DNA from: Bettongia penicillata ogilbyi
Lineage: Eukaryota; Chordata; Mammalia; Diprotodontia; Potoroidae
Length of the DNA: 64,000 bases
Assembly: GCA_023548195.1 (NCBI GenBank)
Contig: JAJHZJ010000252.1
Coordinates: 1,996,895-2,060,894 of the forward strand
Reading direction: 5' to 3'
Shown here: one piece after another, positions 11,331 to 21,429 of the stretch
How positions within the stretch are numbered: the first letter of the stretch is position 1
How the letters are laid out: each line of letters starts with the position of its first letter
Made by a program: the position numbers and the translations under genes
Notes under the pieces: model-generated
What the model was told of the DNA's origin: nothing
Databases searched by the model: none
The model's input: the letters and a program-made list of their open reading frames with translations, nothing else

Positions 11331-11590
11331 GAGCGATGCTGGGGACTCGCGGAGGGGAGGGGTGGATCTGGGATCGAGGCTGGGGACCCGCGGGGGTGGG
11401 GGGGGTGGATCTGAGAGCGAGGCTGGGGACCCACGGCGGGGGAGGGGTGGATCTGGAACGAGGCTGGGGACCCGCGGGGGGGAAGGGGAGGGGATGGATC
11501 TGGGAGCGAGGCTGGGGACCCGCGGCGGGGAGGGGGTGGATTTGGGAGCGAGGCTGGGGACGGGAGGGGCGAGGAGGGGGGCGTGGTGAT
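11331..11590. repeat. G-rich minisatellite, six copies of about 43 bp
   Basis: Copies begin at 11331, 11372, 11415, 11456, 11504 and 11546, giving periods of 41, 43, 41, 48 and 42 bp. The shared core is 'gagcgaggctggggacccgc' followed by a G-run of variable length and 'gtggatctgg'. The plus strand is G-rich with repeated GGGG runs, so it can form G-quadruplexes. For the minus-strand gene the template is G-rich and the RNA C-rich. It lies in intron 1 about 440 bp downstream of exon 1. Confidence 0.9.
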
Positions 11591-12026
11591 TGGAAGCGGC
11601 TCGGACAAGGTCACGAGACTCCTGTCAGGTTCCACCCCCCCACCTCAGACCCCTCCCAGCGATGACAGCACTGCGGCACCAGAACGCAGGGCCACTTCTC
11701 CCTTTTCCCTCAGTCGAAGAGACCAGTGGATTCCCCGCCCCACCCCCACCCTGGGCTCTTCCTTCGACACCGTCCAACCTCCCCCCATCCTCCACAGGTC
11801 CCTCTCATCTATCCACAAGGTCCTCACTCCTAGGTTCCTCCATCCATGCCCCCCGCCTCTTTCCCTCAGGCTCTCTCTCTACCCCCATTCTCTCTGCTCC
11901 ATCTACTCGGTTCTTCCCCGCCCCCTCTCCCTTCTCGTTCCCGGGTCTGCGGGAGCCCGGACATCCAGAGGGACAGGGTGGCCAGGAGCACCCTGAGGTT
12001 TCCCACAACGCCCCGGGGCTCCTTAC

Positions 12027-12063
12027 CGGGAAGGAGCAAAGCCAGAAGGGCGAGCGCAGCCAT
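12027..12063 (-). CDS. ATP6AP2: ATP6AP2 exon 1, coding part (signal peptide)
   Basis: On the minus strand the ATG at 12063-12061 has a strong context (A at -3, G at +4) and encodes MAALALLALLLP plus the first base of a glycine codon. The donor GTAAGG follows. Joined to exon 2 it gives a hydrophobic signal peptide ending in GVLG before NEF, with the same 12-codon length before the glycine as in other mammals. The residues differ from the eutherian signal peptide, but hydrophobicity and length are kept. A second in-frame ATG lies 6 nt upstream (12069-12067) in a weak context (T at -3, A at +4); it would only add two residues. The 5'UTR start cannot be read from sequence. Confidence 0.93.
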
Positions 12064-12400
12064 GGTCATAAAAGGGCAGCAGTGGCAGCCACAGCGCGAG
12101 CAGTCACTGCAGCCGCAGCCTCCCAGCCGAAGAGGAAAGGGGAATGACGTTTCCTAGACGCCGCCCCCGCCTTTCGCCGCTTTTCGCCTCCTCGCGCAGC
12201 CCCCCTCCAGCTGATTCCGCCGCCACCCTCTCCGCCAATCAGCTGTAAAGACCCGCCTCCCTGTGGAGGCGCAGTTTCCGTTGGGTCGGGGAAAAGGGGC
12301 GGGACTTCAGGAGACTGACGGAGAAGATCAGCCAATGGGAGGGAGAATCTGGCTTTTCTGGGGAAGCCACGCCCCTATGCTGATCCGCTGTCACGGGGCG
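12064..12400 (-). promoter_or_regulatory. ATP6AP2: ATP6AP2 core promoter region
   Basis: A TATA-less GC-rich promoter. Visible sites: CRE half-site TGACGT at 12145-12150, GC boxes at 12161-12171 and at 12296-12303 (GGGGCGGG), CCAAT boxes at 12235-12239 and 12332-12336, and CACGCCCC at 12369-12376. This combination of paired CCAAT boxes and SP1-type boxes is usual for constitutive genes. Start sites most likely fall between about 12080 and 12200; this is inference. Confidence 0.65.
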
Positions 12401-13474
12401 CCGGGAGGTAGAACCGGCTTTGGGGAAGCTGGGGTGGGTGCGAAGATTGGGTTGTGTCTCGAATGCCTTCGTCTCTCAGTCTTGTCGCAGACCTGACTCT
12501 GTCTGCTTCCCATCCCCCATCCACTCCATTATGTAATTCAGCAAACAAGTGCCGCCAGGTTCGGCCAAACGCGGAAGGATCTGAACAGTCAGGCCTCTCA
12601 CGGGGGAGTGGGGGAGGGGAGGGCGGTGTGCGTTCACTTCGTTTAACCTGGGGTGACCCCCACCCGATCTGTTGCCTAGACGAGCCCCCCCGTCGCCTTC
12701 GCCTCGGCCCCCCGGGTCTCCCCGCTCCGATCCGTGCCCAAGCCCAGGTTTGCCCGTCTCTCCCGCTCCAGCAGCTCCCTGCCATCCCCGGATCAAAGAG
12801 AAAGCCCGGGTGGTTTTCCAAGCCCTGCATCCATCCCCTCATCCCTCCACCCCGCCCCCACCTGCCAGTCTGACTGCCCCTAAGGTGCAGCCCTGCGGGC
12901 ACCTCCAGGGACAGCCTCCCCCGCAGCGGGCACCGGAGCCATCGCTGCCCCCACCCCGTGCCGCTGCCAGGCCGCCGGGCGGCCGCCTCCTCTGCGCCTG
13001 TGGTCGTGGTTTATCCGGGGGAGGCGGGGGCACGCGGATGGCATGGTGCCGACCCGCTCAGGGGAGCCCTCGGTGCCAGGACCCCCAGACCCGCCGGGGC
13101 CGCGTGAGCGGTGGGGGATGGGAAATCAGCCCGAAGGAAAGCCCCCAAGGATTGCGGGCACTGTCTGGCTTCCCCGATCTAGGATAGGCGCCCGGAGACC
13201 CAACTGGAGCCTTTAGGCTTTGGCGAGTCAATGTTCTCTACCTAGATAGCTTGACGACCCCACCTACCACGTCACTCACATCCTGGGAGGGGGGAAGCAG
13301 GCTGCCCAGCCCCTGTCCCCTGGGGCCCTTGTCATCCTGCAAGCCCCATTGGGTAAGCCTTGGGCAGGCACTAAGGGATGACCTAAGGAAGCCACCATGA
13401 GTATCTGGGGCTCCAAGCTCTGCTAACCACACCGCTTTGGAAAAGAAGCTGCTTTCACGTGTATAATTGTCAAG

Positions 13475-13560
13475 GGGTGGGAGGGAGGAACTCAAAATTT
13501 TAAAAAATGAATGTGAAAATTTTCAAAAATGTAATTGGTAAATATTTTACAAAATAAACC
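13475..13560 (+). repeat. L1 3' terminal fragment
   Basis: 'gggagggaggaactcaaaat' then 'gaatgtgaaaattttcaaaa' and 'atgtaattgg' match the last part of the L1 tails at 36.4 and 41.9 kb. It sits just upstream of the CpG island. Confidence 0.65.
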
Positions 13561-16220
13561 GGAATATATTTAGAAAGAGAATGAAAAGCAGTTGCTTGCT
13601 TTTTACTGGCCCTCATGGCTACTGAACAGATGACACCGGGTCATACGATCACCCTTGGTCCAAACTTAGCTAGTGGGTTGGGGGATAACAAGATGGTTCC
13701 TCTCATAAGATAGGTAGAGAGCGGGAGGTTTCTACTGCTAAGTGGAAATGGTATGTTAGAAGTCACACTTGCCTGGTGTTTGTCCTCTTCAACAAAAGTG
13801 AAGACTAGGAGAGACCAAGTCCGTGGATCAGGCCTGGAATCCTGTCTCTTCTGCTGGCCCAAACGCACCCCATCCCCCAAAACAGTTCCTGAGGAGCACC
13901 ATTTGTATGACTAACTGATTATCTCATCTGCCACAAGAGACGCTTGCAAACTAGACTTCAACAGCTACTATCTGGTAGCAGGAGATATTCTAGGGAATAA
14001 GGGTACTGGCAAGTCCTTCCATTTGGCTGGCATGTGAGAGGCCTTTAAAAGATAAGGTGAAGATTTTTATCTGTACTAGTTCCTGGGTAGTGGCCATGGA
14101 TCTAGTCAAGTAGTCTGGGGCCTGGAGAGTACAGGACTGGACAATCAAAGGTAAGACCCTTTGGAGTTAGGACCTTGAGGTCAAATCAATCGAAGAATTT
14201 TGCTGATGCCTGCCTCTGAGTACACTTGTTTGTGGAACATACTTCATCAGAGAAGTATGTTCAACAACCAGGTTGGAGACGTTAGAAGAGTGGCAGAAGT
14301 TGAGGAATGGATCCAGTGTTCATTTGGGTGGTGATACCATGCTGTGCTAGGCAAAGAACCATATGATCCCCCTCATTACAAACAAGGCTATTCCTAACTC
14401 GAGTATCCCTCAACTGGCAAAATGGTTTTCTTACAACACGGGATAAAAGGTTAGTCCCTACTGACAGTAGCATCATTAAGCATTGTAACTGCTCAACCTC
14501 CCCAAAGCCATGACCATGACAAATTGATGCTACCCTGGAAAGGGGAAGAACTTCTTTGTCCAGTGGTTTCTTGGATCCATTCTCCAGGAAGAATGAATTC
14601 CTGATAAGAATGGACTATTTCAGAATATAGTCCTTGCTGATCCTCTCCAGACTTTCTTGTCCTTTTCCCAGCACAGAATTGCCTTGGCCTCAAGGTCCTT
14701 GTCCCCTTACAAAACTCTACATACCCTGGAAAAGTACTTCAAGTGCCCCTTGATTGGTAGACTTTCTTTCATTTGGGATGGGTCAAAGAACTCCTTCCTA
14801 GAAATCAGTTGGGAGAACAAGAGGTGATATTTTGAGGAGGCATCTTGCTTTCTAATAGAATGAGGGAGGTGAAACTGTTGTTGTATAACTGGTGAGTATG
14901 TTTTTCCTTGGAAGAAAGAGGATGCCTTAATTGACTTGGTGGTAATTCAGAATCACTGCATGAGGGTGATGGAGCGTCCTTATTTAGCCATTATAGAAGA
15001 AAGGGCAAACTCCTCCACTGAGGCCTCTAAGAGGGTGAAAGATTTTGTATCAATCCCATGGTGGAACTCTTAAAGAGGGGTAGGTTTTGGCAGGTGGGTC
15101 AGGAAATACTGAGTGATTGGTGATACTGGGAGAGCTCATTATCAACTTCTATCTGGGATAGGTTGCATGCAAGAGGTTTATTGACTTCTTAGCCACTTTA
15201 CAAATGACCCTGATTCAAGATGAAAAATTGACTATCCCAGAAGTGTCCATCCTCATTCCTTTGGAAAGACCAAGTTTCAAGTCTTCTACAGAAGAGTCTT
15301 CCTAGCGCAGGCAGAACTAAGGTAAAAGGGGAGAACAGAAGCAGAAGAAAAATAAAATGTAGAGAAATACAAAAGCCAGAAGTCCTTCAAAGGAAAGATG
15401 ATATCCTTGGAGCTGCTCCTGCTCAGCAGCATGGCCTCACATGAGGAGAAGAAGTCTTCATTTATACCAGAGGTGTTATATTTTGTATTGTGGTTCTGAT
15501 GTGGCACTGCTCTGGTTTATCACCTCTTTGTATTAGGAGACACTGAATTTCACAGGTGTAGCATCACCCATCACATGGACCAGATTGTGAGACTTGGAGA
15601 CTTAGTTTTTTTGAAGGAAGAAGGAAAGGCTTGGTACTTCTGGCTTTTGTGTTCCTGTACATTTTGCTTTGTTTCCATCCCTTGATTTTACCTTGGTCCT
15701 GCCCATGCTAGGAGGATTCTCCTGTTAAAAGATGTGAGACTTGGTCCTTCCAAAGGAAGAAGGAAAGACCAAGAATTTCTGACATCACTCTTCACAGTTT
15801 TGTTTTGTGTTTTTCTTTTTTCCTCACCCCATAATATACATGACAGTCATTTAAATGGTGGAAAATCCACTAGAAGTTCATTAGGATCTTGTCCCCAAGG
15901 AGTGGTATGTGATATATAATCATCATTTTCCCTGATTTCTCTTAACTTCTCTAACAGAGATTCTTCCCCCGCAATAAGACCTTTTTGGCTTCAGCTTCCC
16001 TGACCCAGCTTCCTGGTCTGGGGGCATAATGCTTAGTTGGGGCCTTTCAGACTTGGTAGGTGGCTGAGACTATGTGAGTCATCATACCTTGATAACATAC
16101 AGATACATAGTTTCCAGAAGGAGACAAGGAGGACTGAATTCAGAGAAGCTAAATTTACTGTATCCTTGTATATTCTTGCTATGTTAAGACAGAGAAATGG
16201 CGTTGTGTTTGAAGCAGTAT
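13561..16220. other. Unclassified DNA upstream of ATP6AP2
   Basis: About 2.6 kb with no recognised gene and no repeat family that could be named. Base composition is more balanced than in the L1-rich parts. The small open frames (such as 74 codons ending at 15286 on the minus strand) show no likeness to a protein family. An old unlisted element remains possible because of the internal repeats noted separately. Confidence 0.5.
15585..15790. repeat. Two diverged direct copies with a 12-bp hairpin
   Basis: Copies begin at about 15587 and 15734. Both read 'tgtgagacttgg', then 'aaggaagaaggaaag', then a sequence ending in 'ttctg'. The second copy contains a 12-bp near-perfect stem (15740-15751 with 15762-15773) around a 10-nt loop. 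Another related motif lies near 15261. Confidence 0.5.
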
Positions 16221-16336
16221 TAGTAATTCAACTTCAATGGCATGACATATAAATACTAGGAAGAAAATTTAATGAAATTACAAGGAGAAATAGAAAAATT
16301 ATCATAGTTGGTGATCTTAATGTGCCACATTCTTTT

Positions 16337-16618
16337 AAAAAACTTTGTTATTTTTCAAGTAGCAAGTAGTTTTTAAAATTATTCAATACTTCCCACTATC
16401 TTCCTCTCCACCCCCCATCAAGCGAACAAAAAAAAAAAACCTCACCAAAACATTTCTCAATATATAGATACTTGTTTGGCAAAACAAATTCCCGTATTAA
16501 CCATCTCTGAATATGTATTTTGTATCTCTTACTGCATTTTATCTTCATCACTGTGTCAAGAGGGGAGGTGAGTGGCATATTTCATCTTCATTCTTTTGGT
16601 CTCATGTTTATTGTTGCT
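16337..16618. repeat. Unclassified dispersed module inside the L1
   Basis: A pyrimidine-rich stretch, an 'aaaaaaaaaaaa' run, then 'aaaacaaattcccgtattaa' and 'tgtgtcaagaggggaggtga'. L1 text is present on both sides, so it is an insertion. Similar layouts at 37.98-38.19 and 57.80-58.21 kb suggest a repeat family that I cannot name. Confidence 0.45.
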
Positions 16619-17796
16619 TTAATTGGAGTCCTAAATAGAAATTATGAAAATCAGAGAGAGAAAAATACAATTTTAAAAACTTATTGAATGATAAATAAAA
16701 ATAGGAAGCTTTGGGGGGCATTAATAAAATACATAAAACATTCCCAAATGCCAGTATAAAAAATTAAAAAAGAGAATTCACAACAAATTAAGAAGAAATA
16801 AAGGAAATAATGAGAAACTTTTACTCAGTTATATGTAAGCAAAATTGATAAGTTAAATGAAATGGATGAATATTTACGAAGAAATAAAATACTCATATTA
16901 ATAGAACAAAAAATAGATAATTGAACTAACACAATTCCAGAAAAACAAATCTAACAAGTTATAAATGAACTCCCAAATAAAAATCCACAGGATCAGATCT
17001 ATTTAAAAATGAATTCCATCAAACATTCAAAGAACAATTAACTGTAATATCACACAAAATATTTGAAAAAATTGGAGGAAAAATCCCACCAAGTTCCATT
17101 TATGATACAAATATGACACAAATATGGTCCTCAGTCAGCTAGAAATAAAACATAGAAGTAAAATTGACAGACCAATTTCCCCAATTAATATCAAAACAAA
17201 ATTATTGAATATAATATTAACAAAAGCTATAGTAATATTAAAATATTATGCATGATGACTAAGTTTATTTTATATCAGGGATGCAGAGTTTATTCATTAT
17301 TAAGAAATAGATCAAAATAATAGACCACATTGATCATAAAATATTTAAAATTGCATGATTATATCAATAGATACATAAAAGGCTTTTGAAAATACAGCAA
17401 TCATTTCTGTTAAAAATATTAAAAAGCATGAGAATTAATGGACTATTCCTTAAATGATAAAAATATCTAAATAAACCAAAGAGGATTCTCTAAAATGGAG
17501 AAATATAAAAGCCCTTTCCAATAAGATTAGAGGCAAAACAAATATGTCCATTGTCATACCCATTAATTGATGCAATTTTAGGAATACTTGCTGTGGCAAA
17601 TAGAAAAGGAAAACAATTTGATGGAATAAACATAGGCAAAAGTGGGGGCAGGGAGAGCATTTTGAAGCCTATATAATGGTTACTTCGAGAACTCCAGAAA
17701 CTCTACTAAAATTCATTGAAACAGTGTAATAACTCCAGAAAAGTAGCAGGATATAAAATAAACCCACATCAATTATCAGCCTTCCTATATATTACT

Positions 17797-18657
17797 ACCC
17801 CCTGAATCATTGTCTTGTGTTGGAAGGACTTGTATAGCTCAATGAATCTGTGAACTGTGCTGTGTATGGTTACCCAAGATAGACAGGTCAAAGTGGAGAC
17901 TTCTGGCAAAAGGAGCTTCTGGACAAGAAAATAAAAAATCACTAATATCTTTGTCAAGAAAACCCCACGTACAAGAGAGTGTAAAATCTGGCTTGAAGAT
18001 TAACATTAAAATTATCTAAAGACCTTGGCAACTGGTTCCATTACTTCTTGACAAATAGAAGGAGAAGAAATGGAAGCAGCATCAGATTTTATATTGTTAG
18101 GCTCAAAGATAAGTGCTGATGGTGACTGCAGTAATGAAATCCAAAAACACTTGCTTCTTGGAAGGAAGGTTGTGGCAAATCTGGACAGCTTACTAAAAAG
18201 CAGAGACATTATCTTGCTGATAAAAGTCCTCATAGGTAAAGATGTGGTTTTTCCACTAGTAATGTGTGACTGTGAGAGGTAGACTATGAGCACGCTCTTG
18301 AATTGTAGCGCTGAGGACTTTTGAGAGTCTCTTGGACAACAAGGAGGTAAAATTAGTCAATACTTGAAGAAATTAATTTAGGCTAGTCACTAGAAGGTCA
18401 AATACTCAAGCTGAAGTTTAAATACTTTGGCCACATAAATGAGAAACAGGACTCATTGGAAAAGGCCCTAGTGTTGGGAAAGATTGAAGGCAAAAGGAAA
18501 AAACGACAGCAGAAGATGAGATGGATAGATAGTGTCACCAACACAATGGACATGAAGTTGGATAGACTTTGAGTGATGGTGGAGCGTAGAATGAGCTGGT
18601 ATTCTATGGTCCATGGGGTCACAAAAAATCAGTTATGACTGAACTGAACAACATATG
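17797..18657 (+). mobile_element. BovB-like RTE LINE fragment
   Basis: The frame at 18070-18282 reads MEAASDFILLGSKISADGDC, then EIQKHLLLGRKVVANLDSLL and KSRDIILLIKVLIGK. It continues, broken, with a YFGHINEKQDSLEKALVLGK-like stretch and ends in 'ccatggggtcacaaa' plus 'gactgaactgaacaac'. These are the C-terminal domain and 3' end of RTE-clade (BovB/MamRTE) LINEs. The 3' end is the same tail that the short SINEs in this window carry, so this class of LINE supplied their mobilisation. It is inserted in the L1 between ORF2 sequences that are adjacent in intact elements. Confidence 0.88.
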
Positions 18658-18750
18658 TTATCAACAAAACCCAGGAGGAAGAGATAGGGAAATTCCATTC
18701 AACATAGCTACAGAATATGTAGAATATCTGGAAGTCCACCTACCAAGGCT

Positions 18751-18990
18751 AGAGCTAGGTCTTACAGTAGAGAGCATAGGACCTGGAGTCTGGAATACCT
18801 AAATTCAAATTTAGCCTTCGACACTTGTCAACTGTGTAATCCTGGGCAAGTCTATCTGCTTCACTTTCCTTATCTGTAAAATGGACATAATAGTAGTAAC
18901 TATCCACCAGGGTTATTGTGAAGATAAAATGAGACCATATTTTTAAAACTTGCAAACCTTAAAGTACTATATAAATGCTAGCCATTTTTA
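18751..18990 (+). repeat. MIR-type SINE inserted in L1
   Basis: 'agtagagagcataggacctg' (head), 'tcaactgtgtaatcctgggc', 'ttccttatctgtaaaatgga' and 'gtgaagataaaatgagacca' are head, body and tail in order. L1 ORF2 text flanks it on both sides. Confidence 0.8.
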
Positions 18991-19059
18991 GCTACAGTAT
19001 AATTATAAAACACTTTTTTAAAGACAGGTCTAAACAGGTCTAAATGGAGACATAATTGC

Positions 19060-19285
19060 TCAGATTGGGCTATATATAACAATATAAATATAATATTAAA
19101 TATGATAAAATATGTAATCAAATATATAAATATAATAAAAATTATAATATACTATAATAATTACATGTAATATATTAATATAATAAAAGATAATAAATAC
19201 AATATGCAATATAATATGATAAATATTATACATTATATGTAACATATAATAATAAAATAAATATATAATATAATAAAAATGACAT
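19060..19285. repeat. AT-rich low-complexity tract
   Basis: Almost pure A/T with irregular 'ataatataata' patterns. It lies inside the L1 ORF2 sequence and appears to be a local expansion, since L1 text resumes at about 19,275. Confidence 0.85.
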
Positions 19286-20744
19286 CATTTCCTTAGTTAA
19301 TTTATTTATTCAGTGCTACACCAAAATAACCAAAGGATGATTTTGCAGAGCCAGAAAAAAGTAATTTTAAATTCATCTGGCAAAGCAAAAGGTAAAAGAA
19401 TCTCAAAGGAAATAATAAAAAAAAAGAAGAAAGGGAGAATAATTTTCCCAGATTCCAAACTATATTACAAAGTAGTAATCATCAAAACTATTTGGTACTG
19501 ATTTAAAAATAGTAAAGCTGATTAGTGGAACAGATTATATTATATACAAAAGATCCAGAAGTAAATCAACTTAATAATGTAATGTTTGATAAACCTAAAG
19601 ACCCTAACTACTTGTGTTAAGTATTCACTATTGGATGAAAACTACTAGAAGAACTTAAAAGGAATCTGGTAGAAATTAAGTTAAAATCAACATCTCATAC
19701 TATTTACCACCATAAGATCCAAATGTACAGAGAACTTAGACAGAAAAGGTCATATCATTAGCAAATTAGAAGAGCAAGTAAGGAGATACCATTCACAACT
19801 ATTGATAAATGAAGAATTTTTGACTAAACACGACATAGAGAGGATCACGGGAGATGGGATAATTTTTTTGGCATAAAATGGAAAGGTTTTGTACAAACAA
19901 AATGAATGTAATCAGAAGAGAAACAGTTAACTGAAAAGTGTTTTTTTAGCAAAATCATCTGATAAAAATCTTATATCTAACATACAGGTCATTGATTCAA
20001 AGATATAATAGATGATTGATCAAAGGATATGATCAGGCAGTTCTTAAAACAATAAAGACAAGCTCTCCACAATCATATGAAAAAATATGCTCCAACCCAT
20101 TAATAGTTTGATAAATGTAAATTTAAGCAACTCTGATGTTTCACATCATATTGACAAAGATGACAGAAAAAGAAAATGAGAGATCTTGGAAGGGCTGTTG
20201 GAAAACAGGCATGCTAAGAGCCTGTTGGTCATACTGTGAACTGGTCCAGCAATTCTGCAAAGTAATTTGTAACTATACCCCAAAAATCACACATGTCCTT
20301 TACTAATGATACAATTACTAGAGCTTTACCCCCAAAAGACCAAGGAATCATGTGTACAAAACACTTTTAGCAGCACTTTTCATTTTAGCAAAGTATTGGA
20401 AACCAAGGTGATATCCATCAATTGGGGAAAATGGTATATGAATGTAATGGAATATTATTACTCAGGAGAGAAATGATATAAGAAAAATTCAGAAAAACCT
20501 AAAAAAACTTATATGAACTGATACAGAATGAAGTCAGAAGAAACAAGAGAACAATATATGTGACTACATTATAAAGGAAAAGAACCGTGAAAAATTTAAG
20601 AGCTATGATGAAAGCAATGACTCCAGAAGACAGATGATGAATGAAATATGCCTCTAACATCTTGGGAGAGAAATTGTAGACTAGAAGTGTGAAATGAGAT
20701 GTACATTTTCAGTTACTGCCAACATGAGGATTTGTTATAAAGTA

Positions 20745-21080
20745 GGACATTTATTTCTTTTTTGTAGTAAAAAGACTTAGAGAGGCAGTTGGGGACATAA
20801 TATTGATACAAAAGAAAGGAGAAAAGTATTAATTAGTCCTTAAAAACAGAGAAAGGAGAATAGAAAGAAGTTTAGAAGAAGATACAAAAAAGCAGGGCAA
20901 TGTTATAACTACCATGCAAAATTTTAAATATATATCTGTGTATATAATACATATTTATGTGTACATATATATATATATATGAGCCACAAGCTGTACATAG
21001 ATTCATATTTTTATCTTTTTCTGTGCTTCTTTGAATAAGAAAAAGTCCATGGTGTTGATATTTATCAAATTCATAATAAT
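20745..21080. other. Unclassified DNA with a short (AT)n run
   Basis: Separates two L1 remnants. A run of alternating AT lies near 20965-20982. The rest, including 'ccacaagctgtacatagatt', is not assignable by eye and may be an old repeat. Confidence 0.4.
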
Positions 21081-21084
21081 AAAA

Positions 21085-21425
21085 AAGGAAAATTTAAATA
21101 AGGGGAAAAGAGAATCAGGGAAACTAAATTATGTTTAAGGGCTCCATAGATGATAAAACATAATACTAAATATATATATATATATATTCATTGAATGTCA
21201 TATCATGTAAGTACTTAAAGAAGAAAATAATACAATTACTGGAGTAAATTAAAGGCAAAGCAATAATTTGGGTGACTTCAACATTCCCTTTTCTGGCCTA
21301 GACAAATCTAACAGAAAGATAATCAAGAAAGATATTAAATAACAGTACAATTTTAGAAAAAAATTATATTTGATAGACCTCTGGCTATTTTATTTAGTCA
21401 TCAGGAAGTTATCAGGAATACCTCT
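21085..21425 (+). repeat. L1 ORF2 endonuclease fragment
   Basis: Reads 'gggtgacttcaacattccct', 'ctggcctagacaaatctaac' and 'tttgatagacctctggct', the (V)GDFNIPLS..LD..N region of L1 endonuclease. It is a separate copy from the L1 ending at 20740 and stops where the minus-strand L1 begins. Confidence 0.7.
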
Positions 21426-21429
21426 ATTT

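Larger units (their letters stand above)
1479..12026 (-). other. ATP6AP2: ATP6AP2 intron 1
   Basis: The intron runs from the donor GTAAGG (reverse complement of 12021-12026) to the acceptor TTTCTTTTTTAG (ending at 1479). It is 10,548 bp long and interrupts the glycine codon after its first base (phase 1). It contains many old transposons listed separately and, close to exon 1, the minisatellite and half of the CpG island. Both splice sites are canonical. Confidence 0.9.
11000..13200. promoter_or_regulatory. CpG island of the ATP6AP2 promoter
   Basis: GC content and CpG density rise abruptly against the AT-rich surroundings from about 11.0 to 13.2 kb. The island covers the minisatellite, exon 1, the core promoter and about 1 kb upstream. 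Many overlapping open frames on both strands here are a by-product of high GC and show no family likeness. Such islands mark constitutively active promoters, which fits a V-ATPase housekeeping gene. Confidence 0.85.
16225..20740 (+). mobile_element. L1 LINE ORF2 remnant, invaded by three other repeats
   Basis: The endonuclease motif reads IIIVGDLNVPHSF-like near 16300. Reverse-transcriptase and later ORF2 segments follow at 16620-17796, 18658-18750 and 18991-20600. The text 'aatcccaccaagttcc', 'taatagaccacattgatcat' and the frame around 19313-19501 (ISKEIIKKKKKGRIIFPDSK, LYYKVVIIKTIW) fit the L1 order. Many frameshifts make it inactive. Insertions split it at 16337, 17797 and 18751. The 3'UTR fades out near 20740. 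Confidence 0.8.

Noticed and set aside
11331..11590. CRISPR-like regular repeats
   Set aside because: The units are contiguous tandem copies without spacers, in a mammalian intron: a minisatellite.
11177..13187. Many overlapping open frames of 60-185 codons on both strands in the CpG island
   Set aside because: They overlap in several frames, are rich in P, G, R and S as any GC-rich DNA would be, and match no family. Only the 37-nt ATP6AP2 exon is supported.
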